Source: Carboxylicivirga caseinilyticus | GTDB taxonomy: Bacteria > Bacteroidota > Bacteroidia > Bacteroidales > Marinilabiliaceae | DNA length: 64,000 nt | Reading direction: 5' to 3' | NCBI GenBank assembly: GCA_025499705.1 | Contig: JAFMVE010000032.1 | Location: 1-64,000, forward strand | In this document: in pieces, positions 17,745-26,057 of the stretch | Layout of the letters: every line of letters starts with the position of its first letter | How positions within the stretch are numbered: the stretch's first letter is position 1 | Notes under the pieces: model-generated | What the model was told of the DNA's origin: nothing | The model's input: the letters and a program-made list of their open reading frames with translations, nothing else | Database searches by the model: none | Translations under genes and position numbers: made by a program

Positions 17745-18671
17745 ATGGATAGAAAGGAAGGTCTAGTTATTAAGTCTACAGGTAGCCGTTACACGGTTTT
17801 GCTCAATGATTCAACCTCATTGATTTGCCGTATCAGAGGTAAAATCAGATTGGATGAAATCAGGAGCACAAATCCCGTGGCTGTTGGTGATGAAGTTTTT
17901 GTGGATGTTATGGGTGATGAGGGAGTGATTTCAGAAGTTAAGGCACGTCGTAACTACATTATTCGAAAATCAACAAACCTTTCAAAAGAATCGCAGATTC
18001 TGGCTGCAAATGTTGATCAGGCGGTGTTAATTGTAACCATTAACTATCCAATTACAACCCGTGTTTTTGTCGACAGGTTTATTGCTGCTGCCGAAGCTTA
18101 TGGAATTCCTGTTCGTTTAATATTTAATAAAACAGACCGTTATGATCCGCCTCATAGAAGGATGCTGGCTGAATGGCGGGAGTTATATGAAGGCATTGGA
18201 TATCCAACCCTTGCTGTATCAGCAAAAAAAGAGGAAGGCCTGGATGAAATTAAAGAATTGCTAAAGGATAAAATCAGTGTACTTAACGGCCATTCCGGTG
18301 TTGGTAAATCAACTCTCATCAATCGTGTTGAACCGGGCTTGAATTTGAAAACTGCAGAAATCTCAGAAATTCATCAATCAGGACGACATACCACAACATT
18401 TGCTGAGATGCATCCGCTCAGTTTTGGTGGTTATATTATTGATACTCCTGGGATCAGAGGTTTTGGTTTGATACATATAGAAAAAGAAGAACTTTATCAT
18501 TATTTCAGAGAAATATTTAATGCTGCAAAAGGCTGCCGATTTAATAATTGTACACATAACAATGAACCTGGTTGTGCTGTAAAAGAAGCAGTAATAAATG
18601 AGGAAATAGCGCAGTCGCGTTATGAGAGTTACCTGAGTATCCTTCTAAATAAGAACGAAAAGTATCGTTGA
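17745..18671 (+). CDS. rsgA: Ribosome small-subunit GTPase RsgA
   Basis: A 308-residue circularly permuted GTPase: OB fold (1-70), then G4 (FNKTD, about 127), G1 (GHSGVGKST, about 182), G3 (DTPG, about 236) in the permuted order that defines the family, and a C-terminal zinc site with the pattern C-x4-C-x-H-x5-C (CRFNNCTHNNEPGC). RsgA helps mature the 30S subunit and is released by GTP hydrolysis. Its promoter box lies just upstream. The gene precedes two histidine kinases on the same strand; the link looks incidental. Confidence 0.95.
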   Translation: MDRKEGLVIKSTGSRYTVLLNDSTSLICRIRGKIRLDEIRSTNPVAVGDEVFVDVMGDEGVISEVKARRNYIIRKSTNLSKESQILAANVDQAVLIVTINYPITTRVFVDRFIAAAEAYGIPVRLIFNKTDRYDPPHRRMLAEWRELYEGIGYPTLAVSAKKEEGLDEIKELLKDKISVLNGHSGVGKSTLINRVEPGLNLKTAEISEIHQSGRHTTTFAEMHPLSFGGYIIDTPGIRGFGLIHIEKEELYHYFREIFNAAKGCRFNNCTHNNEPGCAVKEAVINEEIAQSRYESYLSILLNKNEKYR

Positions 18672-18749
18672 GGTTGTTTTTAACGGAACTTTATTCTATG
18701 TTTAACGTATTGCGTTTAAACATAAAACACGTTACTGCTAAAATTAACA

Positions 18750-21539
18750 ATGAAGAAAGCCATCATTATAGCTATTGTTAGTATTGTCTTTCTTATACTT
18801 TCCAATGTATACTATTACGTTGATACTTATAAAAGTCAGATAAATACTCAGAAGGACATTCTGCTTAAACAATCATTAATTGTTGGCGAACAATTAAATC
18901 AATACTTCAATAAAACACATACAAATATCTCTATATTAGTATCTGAGGTTGAGCTTCGAAAATTATTTAAGGATAAGGCAGAGTCAACTGAAGTACAAAA
19001 ACGACTGGAACTACTTTTTCATAGTTATTCAGAGCATCTGAATTCGTTAAAGATTACGGATGTTGATGGTAATACGTTCGAGTTGACAAAAGGGCAGGGT
19101 AATACCTTTATTTCATCTTTTGGTGTAGGTGATGTCGAGGAGTTTATTACAAGTCAGATGTATATAAATCCTCAAGGTACAAAAATTACGTATGTTCAGC
19201 CCTTGTTCAATCAAACCAGGGTTGTTGGATATATGCAGTTTGAAATGATGTTGGACGCATTCTTTAATTCTGCCTTTTACAATTTTAATCTCGAAGATTT
19301 TCATTTTCAATGGGTGATGAAGCCCAATGGATGGGTTGTTTACAATACTTTGCATAAGAAAGCCTTTTATCCTGTACTGGAAGGTTCTTCGGACTATATT
19401 AAAGGAAAAAAATGGTTTTATAAGATTCATACGATTCATGCTGAATATGAAGAATTAAAGGTGCTTACTGTTTTTAACCGATTGGATTTTAGTGGTAATG
19501 ATTACTATCTGGCTTTTTCAATGCCTATGGATGTGATAACTTCTTCAATTGCCCGTAATTCAATTGTTTTAGTAGCCATATCCATATTTGTTGTTACACT
19601 CATTGTTGTCGTATTTACTGTGTTTTTCAGGCGACATGTGCAGGATGAGCGGAGTTTAAAAAAATCAGAAGAGGCCTTAAGGCAGATTATTCATTATCTG
19701 CCGGTAGGAGTGGTGTTACTGGATGGATCAAACAGAATACGACAGGTAAATAAAGCTGCCTTAAAATTATTTGCATTCGATGATGAAGATCAGTTGGTTG
19801 GCCGTAAAGCTAATGATGAGGTCTTATTTGAGAATAAAACCCGACTGGAAAAAACAACCTATTCAACACAGTCGAACAAATATGTATTTACCAATAAAAA
19901 CAATGAAGAATCGGTAATACTGCACGAGCAAATCGTATTCTATTTATTGCGTGAAGAATACAGTTTACAGGTTTTTGTTGAGGTGTCTTTTCTTGAAAAA
20001 GAAAGAAGGAATGAAGAATTGGCCAACAAAGCAAAATCCACTTTTATTGCCAATATTAGTCACGAGTTACGAACTCCTCTGAATAGTATGATAGGGATGA
20101 CAGATATAATGCTGACATCTGATTTGAAAGAGGATGACCGTGAAATGTTGAATGTTGTAAAACGTTCTGCCGATACTCTATTAGTATTGATCAATGATAT
20201 TCTTGATTTTTCTAAAATTGAAGCCGGTCGTTTTGAGATAGAATCCATTCCTTTTAACATGCAAAACGAGGTTGAAAATTGTGTTCATAATTTCCTACCT
20301 AAGGCGCAACAGAAAAATCTGGATTTAACCTGGACTAGTAACCTCTTGTTGCCAAGTAATTACATGGGCGATCTTATTCGTTTTCGACAGGTGTTAAATA
20401 ATTTATTTAGCAATGCAATTAAATTTACCGAGAAGGGTAAAATCCATCTCAGTATAAAAGAGGTCAGAGGTTTAAATGGGTCGCCGGCAATTTCATTTAC
20501 CATTAAGGATACAGGTATTGGAATAAGGAAAGAAAAGCTTAAAACAATCTTCAACTCATTTTCGCAGGCTGACGAAAGTATTACAAGAAAGTATGGGGGT
20601 ACAGGATTAGGTATTACCATTTCGAAGGAGCTGGTGAATATGATGGGGGGAGAAATCTGGGCAGAAAGTCCGTCTGAATTATCCAACGATCCGGATAATC
20701 CGGGTGCATCATTTACCTTCACGTTACCATATCGAACCAAAGGATACACTAAGGATTATAATAAAACTAACATTGTTTCCTTTAAACAGATTAAGACTTT
20801 TATCATCACAGATGAGCTGATGCATGTAAATATCTTGTTGAAGAATTTATCAACATTAGGTATCGATTATAAGGTGTTACCACCATCCAATGATAGTATT
20901 GATATAATTCGAACAGATGATAAGCATCAAATGATGGTGGTTGATCACCGGCCGGATTTTAATGGATTAGAATTTCTGCAGGAGATTTATAACCATAAAC
21001 TGCACAAGCGAATGCCGGTGATTATTCAAAGTTCAGATTTTGAGCCGAGTAATACTGCTGTCGCTAAGCGTCTTGGAGCAGATGCCTATTTTCGTAAGCC
21101 TGTAAATTATCAGGTTTTGAAAGATTTTATATTAAAATCGTTCCCGAATGTGGTGAATCAAATTGCAATTGAACCGAAGCAATTAAACGTGTTGGTTGCT
21201 GAAGATAATAGGTTAAATCAACGATTAGCTAAGAATCTTTTCAGGAAAATTGGACAGGAAATTGATGTGGCCAATAACGGAATGGAGGCTTTGAATAAGA
21301 TGCGAAGCAAGAAGTATGACATTGTTTTTATGGATGTGATGATGCCGGAGATGGATGGGCTAGAAGCAATGAAACAGATTAAAACAGAGATGTCTGAATG
21401 CCCTGTTATAGCAATGACAGCCAGTGTTGATGAAACCGATAAACAGGTGGTAATGGAAGCTGGAATGGATGATTTTATTATGAAACCAACGCGTTTGGAT
21501 GATTTATCACGTATGCTTGATAAGTGGTGTAATTTATAA
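18750..21539 (+). CDS. Membrane hybrid histidine kinase with two receivers
   Basis: A 929-residue hybrid kinase. Membrane helices at about 5-24 and 272-294 bracket a 245-residue periplasmic Cache-like sensor. Then a PAS domain (about 305-390), HisKA (ANISHELRTPLNSM, near residue 440), HATPase_c (NNLFSNAIKF, DTGIGI, GGTGLGITI), a divergent receiver (about 685-800, VVDHRPDFNG) and a canonical C-terminal receiver (about 810-925, FMDVMMPEMDG, with lysine in MKPT). The first receiver has lost part of its acidic pocket and may be structural. The output protein is not adjacent. The next gene is another kinase 70 bases on. Confidence 0.85.
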   Translation: MKKAIIIAIVSIVFLILSNVYYYVDTYKSQINTQKDILLKQSLIVGEQLNQYFNKTHTNISILVSEVELRKLFKDKAESTEVQKRLELLFHSYSEHLNSLKITDVDGNTFELTKGQGNTFISSFGVGDVEEFITSQMYINPQGTKITYVQPLFNQTRVVGYMQFEMMLDAFFNSAFYNFNLEDFHFQWVMKPNGWVVYNTLHKKAFYPVLEGSSDYIKGKKWFYKIHTIHAEYEELKVLTVFNRLDFSGNDYYLAFSMPMDVITSSIARNSIVLVAISIFVVTLIVVVFTVFFRRHVQDERSLKKSEEALRQIIHYLPVGVVLLDGSNRIRQVNKAALKLFAFDDEDQLVGRKANDEVLFENKTRLEKTTYSTQSNKYVFTNKNNEESVILHEQIVFYLLREEYSLQVFVEVSFLEKERRNEELANKAKSTFIANISHELRTPLNSMIGMTDIMLTSDLKEDDREMLNVVKRSADTLLVLINDILDFSKIEAGRFEIESIPFNMQNEVENCVHNFLPKAQQKNLDLTWTSNLLLPSNYMGDLIRFRQVLNNLFSNAIKFTEKGKIHLSIKEVRGLNGSPAISFTIKDTGIGIRKEKLKTIFNSFSQADESITRKYGGTGLGITISKELVNMMGGEIWAESPSELSNDPDNPGASFTFTLPYRTKGYTKDYNKTNIVSFKQIKTFIITDELMHVNILLKNLSTLGIDYKVLPPSNDSIDIIRTDDKHQMMVVDHRPDFNGLEFLQEIYNHKLHKRMPVIIQSSDFEPSNTAVAKRLGADAYFRKPVNYQVLKDFILKSFPNVVNQIAIEPKQLNVLVAEDNRLNQRLAKNLFRKIGQEIDVANNGMEALNKMRSKKYDIVFMDVMMPEMDGLEAMKQIKTEMSECPVIAMTASVDETDKQVVMEAGMDDFIMKPTRLDDLSRMLDKWCNL

Positions 21540-21609
21540 TGATGGTAATAATTTGCCTTTAAATACGTTTAAATACTCAGCCCTGTCATTTTAGGATAAA
21601 AAGAGTATC

Positions 21610-22770
21610 ATGAGTTATCATACCCGCAAGAAAGTCTGGAAATTACTTTTGCTACTGGGAGCTGTTGTTATCGGCTCTTTCACATTGCTATATACCTATC
21701 GACTAACAAATCAACTAAAGGAAGAAGAGCGTAAAAAATTAGAACTCTGGCAGGAAGCATACCGGCAATTAACAGATGTTGATGCGCCGGAATCTGTTAT
21801 ACCTCTTATCTTACAGATTATTAGTCAGAATACAACCATTCCCTTAATTATAGCTGACGGCGATGATAATATATTGGTTCATCGAAATGTTGCCATCAAT
21901 CAGCGCGACAGTGTTAATTACCTGAATAAGGTATTTACTAAGATGAAAAGTTCGACTGAACCCATTATTATTGATTTGGGAAGCCAGGAGTTTCAATATT
22001 TATATTATCAGGATTCATTATTAATTAGAGCTTTAAGCTGGTTTCCGATTGTTCAGTTACTGGTGGTTGCCTTGTTTATAGTTGTTGCATACTTGGCATT
22101 TAGCTCTGCTCGTAAGGCTGAACAGGATCAGGTGTGGGTAGGCATGTCAAAAGAAACAGCACATCAGTTGGGAACGCCAACCTCCTCATTACTGGGATGG
22201 GTCGATGTTTTACAGATGCGGGATGAAGATTCTGAAATCGCCAATGAACTGGCTAAAGATGTGAAACGGCTCCAGGTTATTACCGATCGTTTTTCAAAGA
22301 TAGGATCAAAACCGGAACTTAAAAATGAAGAGCTGCTACCAGTAGTGAATGATATTGTAAACTATCTGCAACGAAGGATAGCCAGTCAAGTTGATTTACA
22401 GGTGATCTGTGATGAAGGTTCAAAACCCGTTGCACGTATCAATAATGTATTATTTCAATGGGTACTCGAAAACCTTTGTAAGAATGCCATAGATGCCATA
22501 AAAGGGAGCGGTAGTATTGTTATTTCTTTGATTAGTAAAAATGATAGTGTAATTATTGATGTTAAAGATTCGGGTAAGGGACTGCAACGAAATCAGTTTA
22601 AATCTGTTTTTCAGCCTGGGTATACCACCAAGTTGCGCGGGTGGGGATTTGGACTGTCATTGGCTAAAAGAATTGTGGAGGGTTATCATAACGGTAAAAT
22701 ATTTGTAAAAGAATCTGAAGTTGGCAAGGGTACTACTTTCCGAATCATTCTTCCCTTAAATAACAAGTGA
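21610..22770 (+). CDS. Sensor histidine kinase with QLGTP-type H box
   Basis: A 386-residue membrane kinase: helices at about 9-27 and 146-164 with a small periplasmic loop between them, then a kinase core. The H box reads KETAHQLGTPTSSLLGW, a variant of the usual SHELRTPL motif found in a Bacteroidota-specific group; the histidine of AHQLGTP is the phospho-acceptor. HATPase_c follows (ENLCKNAIDAI, VKDSGKG, GWGFGLSLAKRI). No receiver domain, and no response regulator next to it, so the partner is encoded elsewhere. It trails the 929-residue kinase by 70 bases and may be co-transcribed. Confidence 0.8.
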   Translation: MSYHTRKKVWKLLLLLGAVVIGSFTLLYTYRLTNQLKEEERKKLELWQEAYRQLTDVDAPESVIPLILQIISQNTTIPLIIADGDDNILVHRNVAINQRDSVNYLNKVFTKMKSSTEPIIIDLGSQEFQYLYYQDSLLIRALSWFPIVQLLVVALFIVVAYLAFSSARKAEQDQVWVGMSKETAHQLGTPTSSLLGWVDVLQMRDEDSEIANELAKDVKRLQVITDRFSKIGSKPELKNEELLPVVNDIVNYLQRRIASQVDLQVICDEGSKPVARINNVLFQWVLENLCKNAIDAIKGSGSIVISLISKNDSVIIDVKDSGKGLQRNQFKSVFQPGYTTKLRGWGFGLSLAKRIVEGYHNGKIFVKESEVGKGTTFRIILPLNNK

Positions 22771-22852
22771 TTGCATTAGGTTATCAGCAGTAAATTTGCA
22801 AACTTTAACATGTCGGACTATAATTTGCTGTTAAAAAAGATCTGTTTTCTTT

Positions 22853-22880
22853 TTTGGCGTGTTTTTATTTTATACTTTTG
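22853..22880 (+). promoter_or_regulatory. Promoter of the yceD-rpmF operon
   Basis: TTTG (22853-22856) and TACTTTTG (22873-22880) match the Bacteroidota -33 and -7 elements, with a slightly short 16-base spacer. The coding start follows 24 bases later. Confidence 0.5.
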
Positions 22881-22904
22881 CAAAGTTTTTTTAGATAGGG
22901 TAAA

Positions 22905-23453
22905 GTGGACAGACGAAGAGACTACGATATCCCGTTCAAGGGTTTGAAAGAGGGGTTGCATGAATTCAATTTTGAAATCAGCGAGTCGTTTTTTAAGTTA
23001 TTTGAGCAACCGTTGGTTGAAAACGGAAATGTGAAAGCAAAGGTTGAGTTGAAAAAAAGCTCAGCATTAATGAGTTTAACATTTGATATCAGCGGAGAAG
23101 TGGAATCGGTTTGCGATCATTGTCTGGATGCACTTAATCTGGACGTCAATTATCATACTCTGGTTTATTTGAAATTTGGGGAAGAATATGATGAACCAAC
23201 AGATGAGATTATCGTATTGCCGCACGAGGCACACGAAATTAATGTTGCCCAATTGTTGTATGAGTTTATCTGTGTGGGTTTGCCAATAAGGCATGTTCAC
23301 CCGGAAGACGAAGATGGGAATCTTACTTGTGATCCTGAGATGTTGAATCGCTTAGATGAATATCTGGTTGAAGAAGCATCAGACGAAGAGCAAGACGATT
23401 ATATAGATCCTCGATGGGAGGCTCTCAAAAATTTAGTGAATAAAAACAAGTAA
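22905..23453 (+). CDS. yceD: YceD/DUF177 family protein
   Basis: A 182-residue DUF177 protein starting at GTG (22905); no better ATG lies near. The zinc-knuckle-like CDHCLDAL at about residue 66 and the acidic C terminus are typical. In most bacteria this gene sits just before rpmF and the pair is co-transcribed, as here with a 14-base gap. Its role is linked to 23S rRNA/50S biogenesis and conserved operon context rather than a proven reaction. Cytoplasmic. Confidence 0.85.
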   Translation: MDRRRDYDIPFKGLKEGLHEFNFEISESFFKLFEQPLVENGNVKAKVELKKSSALMSLTFDISGEVESVCDHCLDALNLDVNYHTLVYLKFGEEYDEPTDEIIVLPHEAHEINVAQLLYEFICVGLPIRHVHPEDEDGNLTCDPEMLNRLDEYLVEEASDEEQDDYIDPRWEALKNLVNKNK

Positions 23454-23467
23454 AATTAGGTTGAAAA

Positions 23468-23653
23468 ATGGCACATCCTAAACGAAAGACCTCGAAAACG
23501 AGGAGAGACAAGAGAAGAACTCACTACAAAGCGGTAACTCCGGCTTTAGGTGTTTGTTCAAACTGTGGTGCGACTGTGAAAATGCACACAGTATGTGGAG
23601 AATGTGGATACTACCGTGGAAAATTAGCTGTTGAAAAAGAAGTAACAGCTTAA
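23468..23653 (+). CDS. rpmF: 50S ribosomal protein L32
   Basis: A 61-residue L32: basic N terminus (MAHPKRKTSKTRRDKRR) and a C-terminal zinc ribbon with two CxxC pairs, CSNCGA and CGECGYY. It is of the zinc-binding (C+) type, with all four cysteines present. Co-transcribed with the DUF177 gene and followed by a terminator, so fabH has its own promoter. Confidence 0.97.
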   Translation: MAHPKRKTSKTRRDKRRTHYKAVTPALGVCSNCGATVKMHTVCGECGYYRGKLAVEKEVTA

Positions 23654-23674
23654 TTTATTGAATGAGTATTCAAT

Positions 23675-23714
23675 AAAATTTGCCTGCAATCTTTTTGTGG
23701 GCAAATTTTGTTTT
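23675..23714 (+). terminator. Terminator of yceD-rpmF
   Basis: AAAATTTGCC (23675-23684) pairs with GGCAAATTTT (23699-23709, one-base offset) and is followed by GTTTT. Confidence 0.7.
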
Positions 23715-23729
23715 GGGGCCATAGGTTAA

Positions 23730-23760
23730 TTTGTATACTATTATTGAATTTGTACTTTTG
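23730..23760 (+). promoter_or_regulatory. fabH promoter (canonical Bacteroidota)
   Basis: TTTG (23730-23733), a 19-base spacer, then TACTTTTG (23753-23760): both elements and the spacing fit the TTTG-N19-TAnnTTTG consensus. It gives fabH a leader of about 140 bases. Confidence 0.65.
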
Positions 23761-23846
23761 TATCCGCCCCTTATAATATATATAGAGTAACATATTGCTT
23801 TTTGTTTGATTTAACTTAATAGGGTGCTTTGTAACAGGAAGCATTA

Positions 23847-23887
23847 GAGCAATGATCTGTTTTTTGATGGAAAGTATTTCATTGCTC
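23847..23887 (+). promoter_or_regulatory. Inverted repeat in the fabH leader
   Basis: GAGCAATGA (23847-23855) and TCATTGCTC (23879-23887) are perfect 9-base complements around a 23-base loop, inside the transcribed leader and ending 19 bases before the fabH ATG. It could be an operator or an RNA hairpin that controls translation. No riboswitch class is recognised. Confidence 0.4.
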
Positions 23888-23906
23888 ATGGATAATATTT
23901 GTTCGC

Positions 23907-24905
23907 ATGAAAAAAATCAATGCAGTCATCACAGCCGTTGGAGGATTTGTACCTGAATATATCCTTAACAACGAAGAGTTGAGTCAGATGGTTGATACCT
24001 CTGATGAGTGGATTATGACCCGTGTGGGTATTAAAGAGCGTCATATCTTAAAAGGCGAAGGACTTGGTACTTCCGATATGGGTGCAGAGGCCGTAAAAGA
24101 AGTTTTAAAGAAAACAGGAACAAAACCCGAAGAAATTGATTTGGTTATTTGTGCAACGGTTACTCCTGATCATCCGTTTCCGGCAACTGCTAATATTATT
24201 GCCGACAAATGTGATATCAGAAATGCACACGGCTTTGACTTAAATGGTGCGTGTTCCGGATTTTTATATGCATTGGATACTGCAACCCGATTTATTGAAT
24301 CAGGAAATAAAAAGAAAGTAATCGTAGTTGGCGCTGATAAAATGTCATCTATCGTTGATTATACCGATCGTACTACTTGTGTGTTGTTTGGTGATGCAGG
24401 AGCTGCTGTATTACTTGAGCCAAGTGAAGAAGATTATGGTATTAAAGATTCTATTCTTCATAGTGATGGTTTTGGACGTAAATATCTTAATATGAAGGCT
24501 GGTGGTTCAGTAAACCCTGCTTCACATGAAACCATTGATAATAAAATGCATTACATCTTCCAGGATGGACGTCATGTGTTTAAACATGCTGTTTCTAATA
24601 TGGCTGATGTTTCTGTGGAGATTATGAAGCGTAACAATATGACTGCAGATGATTTGGCGTGGTTAGTTCCACATCAGGCTAACTTGCGTATTATTGATGC
24701 TACCGCTCAACGTATGGAGTTGGATCCTAAAAAAGTGATGATCAACATTGAGCGTTACGGTAATACTACTGCAGCAACTATTCCATTGTGTTTGTGGGAG
24801 TGGGAAAAGCAATTGAAAAAAGGAGATAACATTATTTTAGCTGCTTTTGGTGCCGGATTTACCTGGGGTTCTATTTATTTAAAATGGGCTTACGACGGAC
24901 AATAA
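23907..24905 (+). CDS. fabH: 3-oxoacyl-ACP synthase III (KAS III)
   Basis: A 332-residue thiolase-fold condensing enzyme that starts fatty-acid synthesis by joining acetyl-CoA (or a branched acyl-CoA) to malonyl-ACP. The catalytic triad is visible: cysteine in [10 protein letters not shown] (about 113), histidine in PHQANLRI (about 252) and asparagine in [12 protein letters not shown] (about 282). Branched-chain primers are likely, given iso-fatty acids in the phylum, but this is inference. It follows yceD-rpmF, as usual, but the plsX gene often found between them is absent. It has its own promoter and a strong terminator. Confidence 0.95.
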   Translation: MKKINAVITAVGGFVPEYILNNEELSQMVDTSDEWIMTRVGIKERHILKGEGLGTSDMGAEAVKEVLKKTGTKPEEIDLVICATVTPDHPFPATANIIADKCDIRNAHGFDLNGACSGFLYALDTATRFIESGNKKKVIVVGADKMSSIVDYTDRTTCVLFGDAGAAVLLEPSEEDYGIKDSILHSDGFGRKYLNMKAGGSVNPASHETIDNKMHYIFQDGRHVFKHAVSNMADVSVEIMKRNNMTADDLAWLVPHQANLRIIDATAQRMELDPKKVMINIERYGNTTAATIPLCLWEWEKQLKKGDNIILAAFGAGFTWGSIYLKWAYDGQ

Positions 24906-24928
24906 CTTTCTTTATTGGAATATACAGA

Positions 24929-24952
24929 GGGCTGCCAATTGGCAGCCTTTTT
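24929..24952 (+). terminator. fabH terminator
   Basis: GGCTGCC - aatt - GGCAGCC followed by TTTTT. Confidence 0.85.
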
Positions 24953-24994
24953 GCAATATATAGGGTTATTAATCGTTTTGTATAAAATGAAATT

Positions 24995-25420
24995 ATGAAA
25001 CGATTATTCTATTTACTGGTGATTATTTTGCTGACCGGATGTTCACAAAAAAGTGTACCATTTAAGTTTATTGGAATTTGGCAATCGTTGAATGAATACA
25101 ATGCCTATAAGTTTACTGCAGATAGTGTTGATTTTTACCTGGAAGGAGAACCTTTTTGGAGTAAAGCCGCGAAATCAGGATCTCTTAGCTATACAATTAA
25201 TCAGAAAGATAACTTATGGTATGACTTACGAATCATGGATGGTGAAGAGCTGTTTGTTAATGGCAAAATAGAAGTTGTAAATTCAGATCGAATTCGTATC
25301 TATCTCTATAAACATCACAATATTCTCGATCTGGCAGATGAATACATTCGTGCCGAGGATTTTGATAGTTTTCGGAAGATAATGAATAAGATTTTAAAGG
25401 AGCCAGAGGAAGAAATTTAA
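24995..25420 (+). CDS. Small lipoprotein, unknown function
   Basis: A 141-residue predicted lipoprotein: hydrophobic signal and the lipobox LTGC at about residues 13-16, with S-Q-K after the cysteine. The mature part has a beta-rich first half (FIGIWQSLNEY, YKFTADSVDFYL) that resembles lipocalin-like 'how much stress' domains of Bacteroidota, but I cannot assign a family. Its stop codon overlaps that of the DUF4268 gene on the other strand by 4 bases. Confidence 0.6.
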   Translation: MKRLFYLLVIILLTGCSQKSVPFKFIGIWQSLNEYNAYKFTADSVDFYLEGEPFWSKAAKSGSLSYTINQKDNLWYDLRIMDGEELFVNGKIEVVNSDRIRIYLYKHHNILDLADEYIRAEDFDSFRKIMNKILKEPEEEI

Positions 25421-25884
25421 CTTCCCAGCTCATCGTGCAATAAAAAGTCTTTTACTTCTAAAAAGGCTTTTTCCAAACGTAACATACGGTTGATCATAAA
25501 CTTCATGGTTTCGGGCCACAATTCTTCACGATAAATATCTGAAGGTATTTCTTCATATACCCTGCAAACCTCCTTTTCTTCATCTTTATTGTACAAATAA
25601 TCCCATGTAAGTTGTCCTTCATAGGCTGTTTCGAAAATTGCTTTACAAGCCTCTAATTTTTCGTAAAGTTGCAATCTTCGTTCTTCATTTCTATGGTTAA
25701 TCTCAAGGGCTACAATGGCTCTCTCCCGATTTATATCAAACCGAAGATCCAATCCCTTGATACCCGTATTATCAAAAATCCAGCGTATTTTTTTACCTTT
25801 TTGTCCCGGTATACGTCGGGTACGGTTTTCCAATTTATGCCAGAATTGTTGACGAAGTTCTTTTGCTTGCTCTTTTGAGAACAT
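25417..25884 (-). CDS. DUF4268 family protein
   Basis: A 155-residue cytoplasmic protein with the DUF4268 pattern: QFWHKLENR, then the strand LDLRFDINRERAIVALEI, and the C-terminal helix with EKAFLEVKDFL. The domain is also found at the end of some nuclease-like proteins; stand-alone copies are common in Bacteroidota and have no known function. It is the third gene of a compact minus-strand run: porin, small membrane protein (6-base gap), then this gene (6-base gap). Confidence 0.7.
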   Translation of the reverse strand: MFSKEQAKELRQQFWHKLENRTRRIPGQKGKKIRWIFDNTGIKGLDLRFDINRERAIVALEINHRNEERRLQLYEKLEACKAIFETAYEGQLTWDYLYNKDEEKEVCRVYEEIPSDIYREELWPETMKFMINRMLRLEKAFLEVKDFLLHDELGS

Positions 25885-25890
25885 GACGAT

Positions 25891-26052
25891 TTATTTGTTA
25901 CTTTTTTTGCTAAGCAGCAAAAATAAGAGAAATGCAGCACCTATGCCAATCATTAACAAACTTACCACCTCCATTGTGGAGGTGGTACTGTGTATCATGC
26001 CGAAACCGGCTATTATCATTAGTACTGCAAGTACTGCTAATTTTTCTTTCAC
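25891..26052 (-). CDS. 53-residue two-helix membrane protein
   Basis: A small gene with a GTG start 5 bases past the porin stop codon, and a stop 6 bases before the DUF4268 start, so it fits exactly between its neighbours. The product has two hydrophobic stretches, LAVLAVLMIIAGFGMI (about 5-20) and VVSLLMIGIGAAFLLFLLLS (about 29-48), and a lysine-rich C terminus (KKSNK), as in small inner-membrane hairpin proteins. An internal ATG (residue 12) would remove most of the first helix and is less likely. No family is recognised. Confidence 0.55.
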   Translation of the reverse strand: MKEKLAVLAVLMIIAGFGMIHSTTSTMEVVSLLMIGIGAAFLLFLLLSKKSNK

Positions 26053-26057
26053 AATAT

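Noticed and set aside
18701-18728. Inverted repeat TATGTTTAA..TTAAACATA after rsgA as a terminator
   Set aside because: It has a bulge and no U-run; it was not listed as a feature.
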